Source: Rhizobium sp. CCGE531 (GTDB lineage Bacteria; Pseudomonadota; Alphaproteobacteria; Rhizobiales; Rhizobiaceae). From it: DNA of 64,000 nt. The translations under genes were made by a program, and so were the position numbers. A model generated the notes under the pieces. It did not search any database and had not been told where the DNA came from. It saw only the letters and a program-made list of their open reading frames with translations. This document shows, in pieces, positions 1 through 9,178 of this stretch (its first letter is position 1; the number at the start of each line of letters is the position of its first letter). The DNA lies in assembly GCF_003627795.1 (NCBI RefSeq), contig NZ_CP032685.1, positions 682,001 through 746,000 of the forward strand, written 5' to 3'.

Positions 1-1
1 G

Positions 2-724
2 GACAATGATCTTAATGAAAAGATCGACGCCTATATCCAGCGCGCCATGTCGGACGAGCAAGCGATGATCTATGCCTTTGGCGAGATCTGGGGACTGGAA
101 AACAACAAGGCCGATCAGTATTTCGGCTTCAAGCCCGGCCGCGGCATTCATGACATTCATTTCAACCAGGGCAATCCACCCGGCAAATATGCTTCTCAGA
201 ATGGCCCCTGGCAGGACGGCGGGCTGATACTGGAGTTTCCCCGCGAGCAGCAATGGGTCGCGATCTTCATGAAATTCCAGACGCAGGCATGGCATTCGGA
301 CGACAAGGACGGATCGCTCATCGTGCCGCAGGATCAGGATCATCCGAACCTGCCGCACGCGCCGGTCGATCGCGATGCCATACCCACCTTCGATGTTCCG
401 GATGGGCTAGTGCGCATCATTGCGGCCTATGTCAACGACGTGAAGACGCCCGAGCGGGAAACCGTCACCTTGCTGAATACCGCCGACGTGCCGGTCGATC
501 TCAGCGGCTGGCAGATCAAGGACAAGCAGAAGAATGCGATGGCGCTCAGCGGTTCGATCGCCGCCGGCGCGACGCGGGTGGTCGAAATCCAGCCGCCCGT
601 CACCTTATCCAACAAGGGCGGGATCATTACCCTGCTCAACGCGCAGGGTCTCAAGGTCCATGGCGTTTCCTATACCAAGGAGCAGGCAAGGCAGCCTGGG
701 CGAACCATTCCGTTCCAGGGGTGA
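2..724 (+). CDS. DUF2278 (YukJ-like) protein, 5' truncated by window edge
   Basis: The reading frame is open from base 2, so the N-terminus lies upstream of the window. The visible 240 residues carry the end of a DUF2278/YukJ-type domain (motifs FGEIWG, FKPGRGIHDIHFNQGN and WQDGG within residues 20-85). They are followed by a C-terminal beta-rich module (VTLLNTADVPVDLSGWQIKD) that resembles a lamin-tail (LTD) domain. YukJ-like proteins have no established biochemical role. A perfect 8-bp hairpin lies 40 bases after the stop and separates this gene from the convergent peptidase gene. Family assignment rests on recognised motifs; function is unknown. Confidence 0.75.
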   Translation, partial: DNDLNEKIDAYIQRAMSDEQAMIYAFGEIWGLENNKADQYFGFKPGRGIHDIHFNQGNPPGKYASQNGPWQDGGLILEFPREQQWVAIFMKFQTQAWHSDDKDGSLIVPQDQDHPNLPHAPVDRDAIPTFDVPDGLVRIIAAYVNDVKTPERETVTLLNTADVPVDLSGWQIKDKQKNAMALSGSIAAGATRVVEIQPPVTLSNKGGIITLLNAQGLKVHGVSYTKEQARQPGRTIPFQG

Positions 725-763
725 GAGTTTCGGCGGATGCCGAAAGCTGACATCGAGGCATTG

Positions 764-783
764 CCCGGCGCCTAAGCGCCGGG
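764..783. terminator. hairpin between convergent genes
   Basis: A perfect inverted repeat, CCCGGCGC with loop CTAA and GCGCCGGG, lies between the stop of the DUF2278 gene (724) and the stop of the M24 peptidase gene (792). The U-tract is weak on both strands, so it may act as a modest bidirectional terminator. Confidence 0.55.
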
Positions 784-791
784 TTGCTATG

Positions 792-1934
792 TCAAGCGAA
801 AGGTTCGGTCGGCCCCTTGGATGGCTGGGTAAACCAGCGCGGGCCGTCCGCCGCCATATAGATATGATCCTCCAGCCGGATGCCGAATTTCTGCGGGAAG
901 ACGATCATCGGTTCGTTCGAGAAACACATGCCGGGCGCAAGCGCCGTCGCATTGCCGCGCACGATGTAAGGCTCCTCATGGATATCCAGCCCGAGACCAT
1001 GGCCGGCGCGATGCGGCAGGCCCGGCAGTTTGTAATCGGGGCCGAGTGCATGTTTCGCCAGCACGGCACGCGCCGCATCATCGAGGCTGGAACAGGCAGC
1101 ACCCAGCTTTGCCGCATCGAAAACTGCTTGCTGCGCCTCGCGCTCGATCGCCCAGGCGTCTTCAAAGGCACTATCGCCGGCCGTCAGCTTGTATGTCCGT
1201 GTCAGGTCAGAATGATAGCCGTCGATGCGTGCACCGGTGTCGACGAGGATGACATCATCTTCGCCGAGCGTCTGATCGCCGTCTGCGCCATGCGGAAGCG
1301 AGGTCGCCTCGCCGAAGGACACAATGCAGAAGGTCGAACCGCCATGAGCGCCCGCTTCGCGATGCCGCCGGTCGATGAATTCCATCACTTCTGAAGCGCG
1401 GATGCCGGGCTTGAGTAAGGCATGAGCCTGCCTGTGCACGTCGAGCGTCAAGTTCATCGCATATTGGATGAGTGCGATTTCCGCGGGAGATTTGATCCGG
1501 CGCAGGCCGTTGACAAGCGGTCCGCCATTGGCCAGTCTCTCGGCTCCAAGCTCGATCGCCAATGCGTTGTAGAAATAGAGCGGCATATTGACGTCGAGCG
1601 CCAAAACGCCCGAATATCCGAGCGCGCGAGCGATCAATGCCGCACTGCTCTCCTCTTCCTGCCATTCGAGGATTTCGGCCGGCAGATGCGGCAGCGTCTC
1701 CACGCGACTGCGCTCGAAGCCTGGGACGATGTAATAGAACGCGGTCGGCGTGACGAGTGCCCCCAGGAATCTCTCGCTCGCATGCCAGACGAGCCCGGTG
1801 AAATATCTGAGGCTTTCTGTCGGTCCGAGCAACATGCCGGCCAGCCCGTGCTGGTCGAGCAGTTGGCGAAGTCGCGAAAGGCGTTGCTGCCGTTCCTCTT
1901 CGGTGATCCGGGGTACGGGATGTTGCCACGACAT
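792..1934 (-). CDS. M24-family metallopeptidase (Xaa-Pro dipeptidase/aminopeptidase P type)
   Basis: A 380-residue protein with a creatinase-like N-terminal domain (about 1-130) and a C-terminal pita-bread peptidase domain. The five metal ligands expected of M24 enzymes are visible: Asp in LVDTGARIDG (about 231), Asp in YHSDLTRTY (about 242), His in AGHGLGLDIHEEP (about 310), then Glu in SNEPMIVFP and Glu in IRLEDHIYM. It probably hydrolyses Xaa-Pro dipeptides or a related amide in the cytoplasm, but M24 also includes creatinase and ectoine hydrolases, and the substrate cannot be read from the sequence. The ATG at 1934 is preferred over in-frame upstream starts because GAGGAGAG lies just before it (CTGAGGAGAGTGAAAATG) and the conserved fold begins there. 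Confidence 0.85.
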   Translation of the reverse strand: MSWQHPVPRITEEERQQRLSRLRQLLDQHGLAGMLLGPTESLRYFTGLVWHASERFLGALVTPTAFYYIVPGFERSRVETLPHLPAEILEWQEEESSAALIARALGYSGVLALDVNMPLYFYNALAIELGAERLANGGPLVNGLRRIKSPAEIALIQYAMNLTLDVHRQAHALLKPGIRASEVMEFIDRRHREAGAHGGSTFCIVSFGEATSLPHGADGDQTLGEDDVILVDTGARIDGYHSDLTRTYKLTAGDSAFEDAWAIEREAQQAVFDAAKLGAACSSLDDAARAVLAKHALGPDYKLPGLPHRAGHGLGLDIHEEPYIVRGNATALAPGMCFSNEPMIVFPQKFGIRLEDHIYMAADGPRWFTQPSKGPTEPFA

Positions 1935-2174
1935 TTTCACTCTCCTCAGTAACCTTGGCCTTATGCTAGTTGGCCTCGACCCTATCGTCGCTGTGGGCAA
2001 TATGTCGACAATAAAAATACTGGTAGTGCTACCGCTATCCACGATTGTTTGTCGTCGCCGCCTATATAGCGTTCCTCTCGCTTGGTCGTCTCGTCGATCG
2101 CTAAATTATCTGACAGCGCGGATGTCGCTCCAGTGGTTCACTGTCTCCATCGAAACAAGCGGTGGAGTATCGCC

Positions 2175-2402
2175 ATGCAAGTCACAAGCATCACAATTCC
2201 TTCCGGACGGATCCGTATCGTCCGCAAAGCCCAGCGCACGCCTCTGTCGATCTTCATCGATCTGGTACGCGCCCTCGCCCGTAAAATGGCCGAGAGAAGA
2301 AACCGCAATGCGCTGCTCGAGCTTTCGGACGATCAGCTGAAGGACATAGGGCTTTCTCGCGGGCAGGCCGGAAGCGATGTCCATGTTTACAGCCGCTACT
2401 AA
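2175..2402 (+). CDS. DUF1127 domain protein
   Basis: A 75-residue protein ending in the DUF1127 signature RNALLELSDDQLKDIGLSR. DUF1127 proteins are small, basic, alphaproteobacterial proteins; some are stress-induced and have been linked to RNA turnover and phosphate or carbon metabolism. The ATG at 2175 follows GGTGGAG with good spacing; the longer in-frame extension upstream (from 2082) has no such site. The gene stands alone before an AraC regulator. It is longer than the second DUF1127 protein in this window (46707-46853), and no CTCCTCCC hairpins follow it. Confidence 0.8.
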   Translation: MQVTSITIPSGRIRIVRKAQRTPLSIFIDLVRALARKMAERRNRNALLELSDDQLKDIGLSRGQAGSDVHVYSRY

Positions 2403-2471
2403 TAATATGAAGCGGAACGTGCTAGGTTCACGCTATGCAACCGGCTGAAGCGGTGGGATGAGGATTTCGGC

Positions 2472-3323
2472 ATGCTACAATTTTCGACAACCGTGCTGCT
2501 GAAGACGAAAACCGTCCTCATCCGCGATGTCGTCTGCAATGGCGACTGTCGGCACAAGAGCGATGAGGAATGCGCCCACAAGACAAGTCTCGTCTATACC
2601 TATCGTGGTGTCTTCAAGCGCCATGTCGGTCAAAGCGAGGCCGTTTCGGAAGCCAATCAGGTTGTCTTCTTCAATCGTGGACAGGACTACAGGATCAGCC
2701 ACCCCGTCGAGGGTGGCGATTCCTGTCTCGATCTCATGATCGACGATGCCCTGCTTCATGAGCTTTCGCCAAAGGAACAGATACAATCCGGCGAAGGCGT
2801 CGTTTTCCGCCGCCAGCGCCGTCGCATCGACCCGCGAGCGCAAGCGCTTGTGGCGATGCTTCGTCACGGGCTCAGCCGCAACATAGCCGAAAGCCTCGAG
2901 GGCGAAACGCTGGCGCTGACGCTGGTGCGCCGCTCGCTCGGCGAGCGTACCTCGCATGAGGCAGGCGCAAGCTTCGGCCGGCAGAAGCTTGTCGACCGGG
3001 CGAAACTCGTCCTGACCTCCGATCTCGCCCGGCGGTGGACGCTTGCCGAGATTGCCAAGGAGGTCGGCGTCTCGCCGGTATACCTGACGCAGGTCTTCCA
3101 GCAGGTCGAAGCCATGCCGCTCTATCGTTATCAGTTGCGACTGCGGCTGGCGCGAGCGCTCGATCTTCTCGGCACTTACGACGACCTGACCATGCTCGGG
3201 CTCGATCTCGGCTTTTCCAGCCACAGCCACTTCAGCGCCGCCTTCAAGCAGACCTACGGGCTGACGCCGGCGGAGTTTCAGCGCTCGGCGCAATTGAAGC
3301 CGAAGCGCTACGCGGTTCGCTAA
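2472..3323 (+). CDS. AraC-family transcriptional regulator
   Basis: A 283-residue protein. The C-terminal ~100 residues form the double helix-turn-helix of AraC/XylS regulators, with LAEIAKEVGVSPVYLTQVF in the first HTH and LGFSSHSHFSAAFKQTYGLTPAEF in the second. The N-terminal half (cupin-like in this class) presumably senses a ligand; Cys residues occur at RDVVCNGDCRH and DEECAHK, which is unusual and could bind metal or sense redox state. ATG is preceded by GAGGATTTCGGC. The neighbouring Cys-rich small protein could be a target, but no operator is apparent. Confidence 0.85.
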   Translation: MLQFSTTVLLKTKTVLIRDVVCNGDCRHKSDEECAHKTSLVYTYRGVFKRHVGQSEAVSEANQVVFFNRGQDYRISHPVEGGDSCLDLMIDDALLHELSPKEQIQSGEGVVFRRQRRRIDPRAQALVAMLRHGLSRNIAESLEGETLALTLVRRSLGERTSHEAGASFGRQKLVDRAKLVLTSDLARRWTLAEIAKEVGVSPVYLTQVFQQVEAMPLYRYQLRLRLARALDLLGTYDDLTMLGLDLGFSSHSHFSAAFKQTYGLTPAEFQRSAQLKPKRYAVR

Positions 3324-3405
3324 AGATTCTGACAGCACCTATCCGGCGATCGATGCTTTCATGATCCTGCCCCGACAAGGGGACCAATCGAGAAAGGATC
3401 ACGAC

Positions 3406-3567
3406 ATGAAGAAAACAACATGCGCTGCCTGTGACTGCGAACTCGGCGCAGACACGATCAAGGTCAACCTCGGCGGCAAATCGGTCGAGGTATGCTGCGA
3501 GGAATGTGCGGCTGCCTTGAAGGAAGCCGGGCAATCGACCTCGGTTGCTGCAAGCGGCAAGGAATAG
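3406..3567 (+). CDS. small Cys-rich (TRASH/YHS-like) protein
   Basis: A 53-residue protein with two cysteine clusters, CAACDC (residues 6-11) and VCCEEC (30-34), separated by a short hydrophilic beta-like stretch. This spacing resembles TRASH or YHS metal-binding modules found in metal-responsive loci. A metal-binding role is inferred from the cysteines only. The ATG at 3406 follows GAAAGGATCACGAC and is a better start than the in-frame one at 3361. A terminator follows 50 bases after the stop. Confidence 0.65.
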   Translation: MKKTTCAACDCELGADTIKVNLGGKSVEVCCEECAAALKEAGQSTSVAASGKE

Positions 3568-3616
3568 GAAAGCTGCCGGACCGCCTCGGAGCAGCGTATC
3601 GACCAAGTCTCGGAAG

Positions 3617-3644
3617 GAGCCGTACCCAAGGGTGCGGCTCTTTT
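3617..3644 (+). terminator. rho-independent terminator after the Cys-rich gene
   Basis: GAGCCGTACC and GGTGCGGCTC pair (one G-U) around a short CAAG loop and are followed by TTTT. The remaining ~270 bases up to the next gene hold no reading frame or repeat that can be supported. Confidence 0.75.
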
Positions 3645-3913
3645 GATAGGCGGCGGCGCCTCGCTTGTGCTGGAATCGCTGTCTCGTGACCAGCAGCGGA
3701 ATCGATTCTGGATCCGGTCTTGACGCGGTTGCAATGTTCGCTCTGCGCGTGTTCCGTCAAGAAAAGTTGTAATGAATTGTTGCCGCCAGGCCCCTGGGCA
3801 AACTTCGTTCGCAACATTCCCCCGAGGAGAAATATTCAGAAATATCGGGACGTATCGGGTTCATATGGCCCCGCTAGCTTCAACATCAGTCAATCGTAAC
3901 GAAGGCACTGATC

Positions 3914-4531
3914 ATGAGGCAACGATATCTAGTCGCAACTTTGTTGATGACGGCCATGGGCGGCATCGCCGCTTCGGCGCTCGCCGGCGAGCCGGCGGTT
4001 GCGCTCGACACGCAGACCCCACCCGTCGCCGAGATGGCGTCCCCACCCCCGGCTCATATGCCGCCGGAAGGTTGGGGCTTCCCCGGCCCACATCCCCAAG
4101 GCCCAATGATGGCCTTTGGCGACGACATGCCCATGCCGCCTCGTGGCTTCCCTCATCCGCCGAACCCGACCCTGGAACTGGCAGGCAGATTGTCGGCGCT
4201 GGAAACCTTGATCGGCATTCGCAGCGCTCAGCTTGATGCCTGGCGGGATTATACCAACGCGCTCACGGATTTTCTGGCCTTTCCAAAGCATCGGCCCCCC
4301 GGCCCGCCGCCCGCAAATGGTGACACTGCGCAGCAGCCCGATCATGATGCTGGCAAGTCGACGGAGCTCTTTGGCGAGCGTATCGCCGATGGCGCTCTCG
4401 ATCGTGCCGCCAAGGCGACTATCCTCAAGGACAAGGCTGTGGCCCTTCGCACTATTCTGACCGCAGATCAGCTTGCAAAGCTTGAGGATGCCGAACGGTC
4501 CCTCGTTCCCGGCCCTCATGCATTCCGCTGA
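3914..4531 (+). CDS. periplasmic Spy/CpxP-like Pro-rich protein
   Basis: A 205-residue protein with a Sec signal peptide (about 1-24, cleavage after ASALA-GE) and a long Pro/Met/His-rich segment (about 35-95). Its helical C-terminal half holds an LTxxQ motif (ILTADQLAKLE). LTxxQ helices are typical of the Spy/CpxP family of periplasmic chaperones and stress sensors. The Met/His/Pro-rich stretch suggests metal contact, as in copper-related proteins, but this is inference. The start follows GAAGG with seven-base spacing. Position next to an outer-membrane factor and a two-component system fits an envelope-stress role. Confidence 0.6.
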   Translation: MRQRYLVATLLMTAMGGIAASALAGEPAVALDTQTPPVAEMASPPPAHMPPEGWGFPGPHPQGPMMAFGDDMPMPPRGFPHPPNPTLELAGRLSALETLIGIRSAQLDAWRDYTNALTDFLAFPKHRPPGPPPANGDTAQQPDHDAGKSTELFGERIADGALDRAAKATILKDKAVALRTILTADQLAKLEDAERSLVPGPHAFR

Positions 4532-4648
4532 TCGCAATAGAGGTTCGATCAGGGAAAGGCCCGCTGCCTAGTCAATCCAGACCATTTCCTCTCCACCTCC
4601 AATCGATCGAGATCCCCCCGGACGCCCTTGTCGGTTGGAAGGAGTGAT

Positions 4649-4686
4649 GGTCCGGGAGCGCCCCGCCCGGCGCTCCCGGACCTTTC
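4649..4686 (+). terminator. strong GC-rich terminator
   Basis: A perfect 14-bp inverted repeat (4649-4662 with 4669-4682, loop CCGCCC) is followed by TTTC. It lies 117 bases after the Spy-like gene and upstream of the TTG start proposed for the outer-membrane factor. This argues against the earlier in-frame ATGs at 4635 and 4647, which would place the hairpin inside the coding region. Confidence 0.7.
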
Positions 4687-4754
4687 GCGTGCGGGCACCC
4701 GCCCTTGCCGGCGACAAAAGCAAGCGCAAAGACCAATCGATCAGGGATAGAAAC

Positions 4755-6245
4755 TTGTCGACATATTCGCGTTCAAGCAAAAGCTTGCCAAATATAGCCA
4801 TCGCCGCCGCCCTTGCCGGGACGCTGACAAGCTGCGTCGTCGGCTCGGATTACCGGACACCCGATCTCGCAATGCCGTCTCATTGGGGCAGCAAAGCGGG
4901 GACGAAGCCCTCGAAAGCGCCGCAGCTGTCGCAATGGTGGAAGCAACTCAAGGATCCGACACTTGATGGGTTGATCGAGGAGGCGATGGCCAGCAACCTC
5001 GATGTGGCGACCGCCAAGGCAAAAATCCGCGAAGCACGCGCCACTTACCGCGAACAGAAAGGCGCGTTGCTGCCGAGCGTCGAGGGAACCGGTTCGGGGA
5101 CGCGAACACGCACGTCGGCCGCATCAAGCGGCACGACCGACGCGACCTTCTCCACGCTCTATGACGGCGGCTTCGACGCCAGCTGGGAACTCGATCTCTT
5201 CGGCGGCAACAAGCGCGCCGCAGAGGCGGCAAAATATGGTGTCGATGCTGCCGACGAGCAGCTGCGCGACACCATGCTCACATTGATTGGCGATGTCGCT
5301 TCCTACTACGTCCAGGCGCGCGAATACCAGGCGCTGCGCGATCTTGCCAAGCGCACCGCCGTATCACAGCGCAAGAGCGCGGCCCTTACGCATATGGAGT
5401 ATCTGGCAGGCAGCGCCACCGGCGTCGACACGGCCAAGGCCGATGCTCTCGCCAGCAGCACCGAGTCGGATATTCCTGCCTACGAAATCTCCTATGCGGA
5501 AGCGGTCCATCGTCTGAGCGTGCTGCTGGGCAAGCCACCCGCCACGCTCGGGGACAGGCTCAAGATCGGCGGCCCGATTCCGAGTCCCAGAATGAATGTC
5601 TCGACCGGCATTCCCGCCGACATCCTGATTTCGCGGCCGGACGTCCGTCTCGCGGAGCGGCAACTTGCACAATACACGGCGAAGATCGGCCAGGCTGAAG
5701 CCAACCGCTATCCGTCCATCTCGCTGACAGGCGACATTTCTTCGTCGGCCGCCAATGTCGGCGATCTGGCGAAGAAGTCCTCCATCGGATGGACGTTCGG
5801 CCCGACGCTGACGGTGCCGATCTTCCAGGGCGGCCAGCTCAAGGCCGCCGTCGATGTTGCCAGGGCGGAGCGGGATCAATATTTCATCGCCTACCAGTCG
5901 GCCGTGCTGTCGGCCATGGAGGATGTCGAAAACGCGGTCGTATCCCTGACCCAGGAGCGGCTGAAATATGCCAAGCTCGTTTCGTCCAGCAACTCCTATC
6001 GCAACGCATCGGATCTCTCGCGAACGCTGAACAAGGCGGGCGTCACGGATTTTCTCGACGTGCTCGATGCCGAGCGTTCGCTCTACAGCGCCGAGGAATC
6101 CGTCATTCAAAGCAAGGCCTCGATCGCCACCGATTATATCTCGCTCAACAAGGCGCTCGGCGGAGGCTGGGACGGGCAGATCGATGTCTCCAAGCCTGAT
6201 GTGGCCGACAGCAATACCGGCCCGCATTTGACGGCGGCCAAGTAA
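4755..6245 (+). CDS. outer-membrane efflux lipoprotein, NodT/OprM (TolC-like) family
   Basis: A protein of about 496 residues with a lipoprotein signal ending LAGTLTSC (Cys about 27), then VVGSDYRTPDLAMPSHWG, typical of NodT/OprM factors. Two OEP repeats follow: one around ELDLFGGNKRAAEAA and a second around GPTLTVPIFQGGQLKAAVDVARA, plus VLDAERSLYSAEES near the end. It should form the trimeric outer-membrane exit duct of an RND or MFS tripartite pump. No pump or adaptor gene lies next to it. The TTG at 4755, six to seven bases after AGGGA, puts the signal peptide at a normal length. The frame stays open upstream to 4635, but that would add a charged non-signal leader containing a terminator hairpin. 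Confidence 0.8.
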   Translation: MSTYSRSSKSLPNIAIAAALAGTLTSCVVGSDYRTPDLAMPSHWGSKAGTKPSKAPQLSQWWKQLKDPTLDGLIEEAMASNLDVATAKAKIREARATYREQKGALLPSVEGTGSGTRTRTSAASSGTTDATFSTLYDGGFDASWELDLFGGNKRAAEAAKYGVDAADEQLRDTMLTLIGDVASYYVQAREYQALRDLAKRTAVSQRKSAALTHMEYLAGSATGVDTAKADALASSTESDIPAYEISYAEAVHRLSVLLGKPPATLGDRLKIGGPIPSPRMNVSTGIPADILISRPDVRLAERQLAQYTAKIGQAEANRYPSISLTGDISSSAANVGDLAKKSSIGWTFGPTLTVPIFQGGQLKAAVDVARAERDQYFIAYQSAVLSAMEDVENAVVSLTQERLKYAKLVSSSNSYRNASDLSRTLNKAGVTDFLDVLDAERSLYSAEESVIQSKASIATDYISLNKALGGGWDGQIDVSKPDVADSNTGPHLTAAK

Positions 6246-6249
6246 TCCC

Positions 6250-6429
6250 ATGTTCAACACCCGGATTGCCAAGCGCCAACGACCATCGATCCGAAGCGCG
6301 CCGAAGTCCAGCATTCCGTAAAGTCCCGCCGTGCTGGTTTGTCTGCTCGGCGGCGCTTTGGGCATTGCGGCGGCACTTGGCCTCGGTGCTTCGTTCAAAT
6401 ATTTCGAATCTAATTTTACTTCGGCCTAA
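6250..6429 (+). pseudogene. possible decayed small membrane-protein frame
   Basis: Five bases after the outer-membrane factor, ATG opens a frame that has one in-frame TAA after 23 codons. It then continues with a clear hydrophobic helix (VLVCLLGGALGIAAALGLG) and FKYFESNFTSA before the next stop at 6427-6429. The helix suggests a former small inner-membrane protein or the start of a pump subunit. The rest of the gap (6430-6944, about 515 bases) shows no supportable gene. Confidence 0.25.
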
Positions 6430-6944
6430 TCGCCGAGTTCGATCGTCCTCGCCTTCAACTGCTCCTGCGCGATCGGCCTTGCCTTCGGCTACCTGCCGGG
6501 GCGCAACGCTTCGCTGTGCGACCCTGTGGTGGCACTCTCAAGAGACTGATTACCCTGGAAAATTGGCTGGCATTGTCGGAAAGCAATCCGGCTTCGCCAT
6601 TCGTGTTGGGGGCGTAATGGCGAAGCCGGGTATGCGGGGCGATCAAGGCCTGCTCGAGCAGGCTGCTGATCGTTCACAATTTTATATTAGTTGGCGCCCG
6701 GAACATTTCCGAATGTTGCTGAAACAGGGCATTTTGACGAATTTTGGTGTCTCGGCTTTTCTATCGGAAAAACATTATTTGGTAAGTTCTATGACCTTAC
6801 TGCAAATACTGTTGTTCATAGAATTTCGAAAATCCTACGCAAGTAAATCCTGTTTTGAGGCAAATTCGCGTGCCTATCGGGCCGCTATCCTGGAGCGTGA
6901 CCGAATTTGCATGCCGCTGACTTGTTCGGTCGTTTCCGCTTGAT

Positions 6945-8210
6945 CTAGCCCGCGGCCTTGGCCTCGGCGCTCTTGAACGATACGACTTGCTCCAGCCCCC
7001 GTGGCTGGCGGTTTCGCACGGTGATTTCGCCCTCGAACCGGGTGACGATTTCACGCGCAATGGCCATGCCGAGGCCGGCGCCGGGGAAGGATCTTTGCCT
7101 TGCGATGTCGATGCGGAAAAAGGGTTCGAATACCTGATCCAATCGATCCTCGGGGATGCCGGGACCGGTATCGATAATTCTGACGACAGCCCGGTTGCCA
7201 AGATGCGTGACCGTCACCGTCGCCGATTGGCCATGCGTTGCGGCATTGATGAGCAGGTTGCGCAAGGCGCGCGTGACGGCCAGCGGCCCCGCGCAGATCG
7301 TTGCCTGCTCCAGATCACCGCTCTTGACGTTCATATCGATCGCCTTCAGTTCCGTGACGATACCGTCGACAATCCTGTCGAGCCGGACCCGTTCCAGGCT
7401 GTCCTTGGAAATCTCTTCGCGAACGAGGCCGATGGCACTATCGGCGATCCTGTCGAGCTCCTCCAGATCGGTAAACCATTTGCGCCGCTCATCGTGGTCC
7501 TGGATGAATTCGGCACGCAGCCGCATCCGGGTCATCGGGGTTCGCAGATCGTGCCCGGCGGCGGCTACGAGCCGCATCCGGCTTTCCGTCGCCGCCTTCA
7601 CCCTGGCCGAAAGGCCGTTGAGCGCTTGTGCGGTGGCGCGGATTTCGCCCGGGCCGCTTTCCGGTATGTGGGGCAGCGTGCCGTCCGGATGGACTGCCGC
7701 CACCGCCTGTTCCAGCAGACGCAGCGGCTTCATGATCTTCGAAGCGGCAAAGACGGAAACGAGCACGCTGCCGATGATGATGAGGCCGAGCCAGCCCGCA
7801 AGGATCTTCCAGCCATCCGGAGGCGGGCCGTGCGGCGCCATCGGCATGACCAGCCACTTGCCGTCGGAGAGCTTCAGCGACGCGATCAACTCGCCCGTCG
7901 ACTGGTGCGATATGATTGCGTCGCGCATGCCGGAAATGCGTAGCAGTGCCTCCATGAGAAAGCGGGAGAGTTCTTCGTCAGGCGGGCCGCTGGCTGGCAT
8001 GGGAGCGATGATCAGTCCCGCCGATTCAGCCATGGCTCGATCCTTCTCCGCGAAGGTCGCGAGAATGGCGAGCTGCCGGGCCGTCCGATCGATCGTCATG
8101 TCCGGTCGTGGCCCTCGCATGACGAGGCTTGCCACGAAAGACGAAGAAATGACGACCAGGACGATGGCTGTCAGCAGGAGTAGCGCCAGGCGCGCACCAA
8201 GTGACCTCAT
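6945..8210 (-). CDS. sensor histidine kinase (EnvZ/HAMP type)
   Basis: A 421-residue membrane kinase. A first transmembrane helix lies at about 8-31, a periplasmic sensor segment at about 32-135 and a second helix at about 138-158. Then come HAMP, a dimerisation/phosphoacceptor helix with AAGHDLRTPMTRMRLRAE (His about 219), and an ATPase domain with N box NLLINAATHG, G1 DTGPGIPED and G2 GAGLGMA. It overlaps the response-regulator gene by four bases in the same operon, so the pair is cotranscribed with the regulator first. The signal is unknown. Context (TolC-like duct, Spy-like protein) suggests envelope stress or an antimicrobial cue. Confidence 0.92.
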   Translation of the reverse strand: MRSLGARLALLLLTAIVLVVISSSFVASLVMRGPRPDMTIDRTARQLAILATFAEKDRAMAESAGLIIAPMPASGPPDEELSRFLMEALLRISGMRDAIISHQSTGELIASLKLSDGKWLVMPMAPHGPPPDGWKILAGWLGLIIIGSVLVSVFAASKIMKPLRLLEQAVAAVHPDGTLPHIPESGPGEIRATAQALNGLSARVKAATESRMRLVAAAGHDLRTPMTRMRLRAEFIQDHDERRKWFTDLEELDRIADSAIGLVREEISKDSLERVRLDRIVDGIVTELKAIDMNVKSGDLEQATICAGPLAVTRALRNLLINAATHGQSATVTVTHLGNRAVVRIIDTGPGIPEDRLDQVFEPFFRIDIARQRSFPGAGLGMAIAREIVTRFEGEITVRNRQPRGLEQVVSFKSAEAKAAG

Positions 8211-8947
8211 GAATCGCCTTTGATAGCCGTTACCGGGACGACGAGCTGATAGCCGCCGTTACGGATCGTTCTGAAAATAGGATCTTCCGTCGTTTCTCCC
8301 AGCTTGCGGCGCAGCCGGCTCATCAGGACGTCGATCGAGCGATCGGCGGGGTCGCGATCACGCCCCTGCGTCAGGTCGAGCAGCTGGTCGCGCGACAGCA
8401 GCCGGCCGGCGCGCTCGAGGAACGCCTTGAGAAGATCGAATTCTGCCCCCGTCAGCGCAATTACCTCGCCATTATCCTTGCTCACCCGACGAAGTTGCGG
8501 ATCAAGCACCATATCCGCGAACTGATAGCGCCTTTGCTCGGGCTCCGCCGAAGAGTCCTCGTTCATACGACGCAGCACAGCGCGAATGCGCGCGGCCAGT
8601 TCGCGCGGATTGAACGGTTTGCCGAGATAGTCATCGGCGCCAATCTCAAGACCGAGGATACGGTCTATATCCTCCTTCAAGGCGGTCAGCAAAATGACGG
8701 GAACCCTTGGACGGCGGTTTCGCAGGTCACGGCAGAGATCGAGGCCGGATCCATCGGGAAGCATGACATCCAGCACCATCAGGTCGGGCTGGCGGCGGTT
8801 GAGCGCGTCATTGCATCCGCGAAGGTCGCTCGCCGTCGATACGCGGAATCCCTGCTCCTCGAGATATCGGCTCAGGAGCGAACGTATCTCGTGGTCATCG
8901 TCGACGATCAGAATATCCGGCGGGACGCTGGCGTTCATAGGCTTCAT
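8207..8947 (-). CDS. OmpR-family response regulator
   Basis: A 246-residue protein with an N-terminal receiver domain: acidic pocket VDDD (about 15-18), phosphoacceptor Asp60 in DLMVLDVMLPDGSG, and the conserved Lys in YLGKPFNPREL. A C-terminal winged helix (about 140-240) includes LTGAEFDLLKAFLERAGRLLSRDQLL and RSIDVLMSRLRRKL. It is the partner of the histidine kinase that follows with a four-base overlap. An alternative start nine bases downstream (MNASV) is equally possible. Confidence 0.93.
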   Translation of the reverse strand: MKPMNASVPPDILIVDDDHEIRSLLSRYLEEQGFRVSTASDLRGCNDALNRRQPDLMVLDVMLPDGSGLDLCRDLRNRRPRVPVILLTALKEDIDRILGLEIGADDYLGKPFNPRELAARIRAVLRRMNEDSSAEPEQRRYQFADMVLDPQLRRVSKDNGEVIALTGAEFDLLKAFLERAGRLLSRDQLLDLTQGRDRDPADRSIDVLMSRLRRKLGETTEDPIFRTIRNGGYQLVVPVTAIKGDS

Positions 8948-9178
8948 TCCGTTTTCTCAATCCTTATACAAACTATCAATCCCCTGAAAAGAAGGGTTTT
9001 GCGGCGCCAATACGGAATTTTCAGCGCGGGAAACGTTGGTTTACAAAATTCTTGGCGCTGGAAATATTGAGCAATAAAATAATGGCCAGCACAGGAGAAT
9101 GTGCCGGCAATCAAGATGCCGGCGCCACCGGAAGCATGACTTGGCTCGATGATGCGCGAAAGCGGCGCAGTGGCCGGA

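Noticed and set aside
4635..4754. Earlier in-frame ATGs for the outer-membrane factor
   Set aside because: They would put a perfect 14-bp terminator inside the coding region and push the lipoprotein signal peptide away from the N-terminus.
6266..6943. 225-codon open frame after the outer-membrane factor gene
   Set aside because: No ribosome site, composition typical of a random frame (Arg/Ser/Leu rich, then AT-rich), and no recognisable motif.
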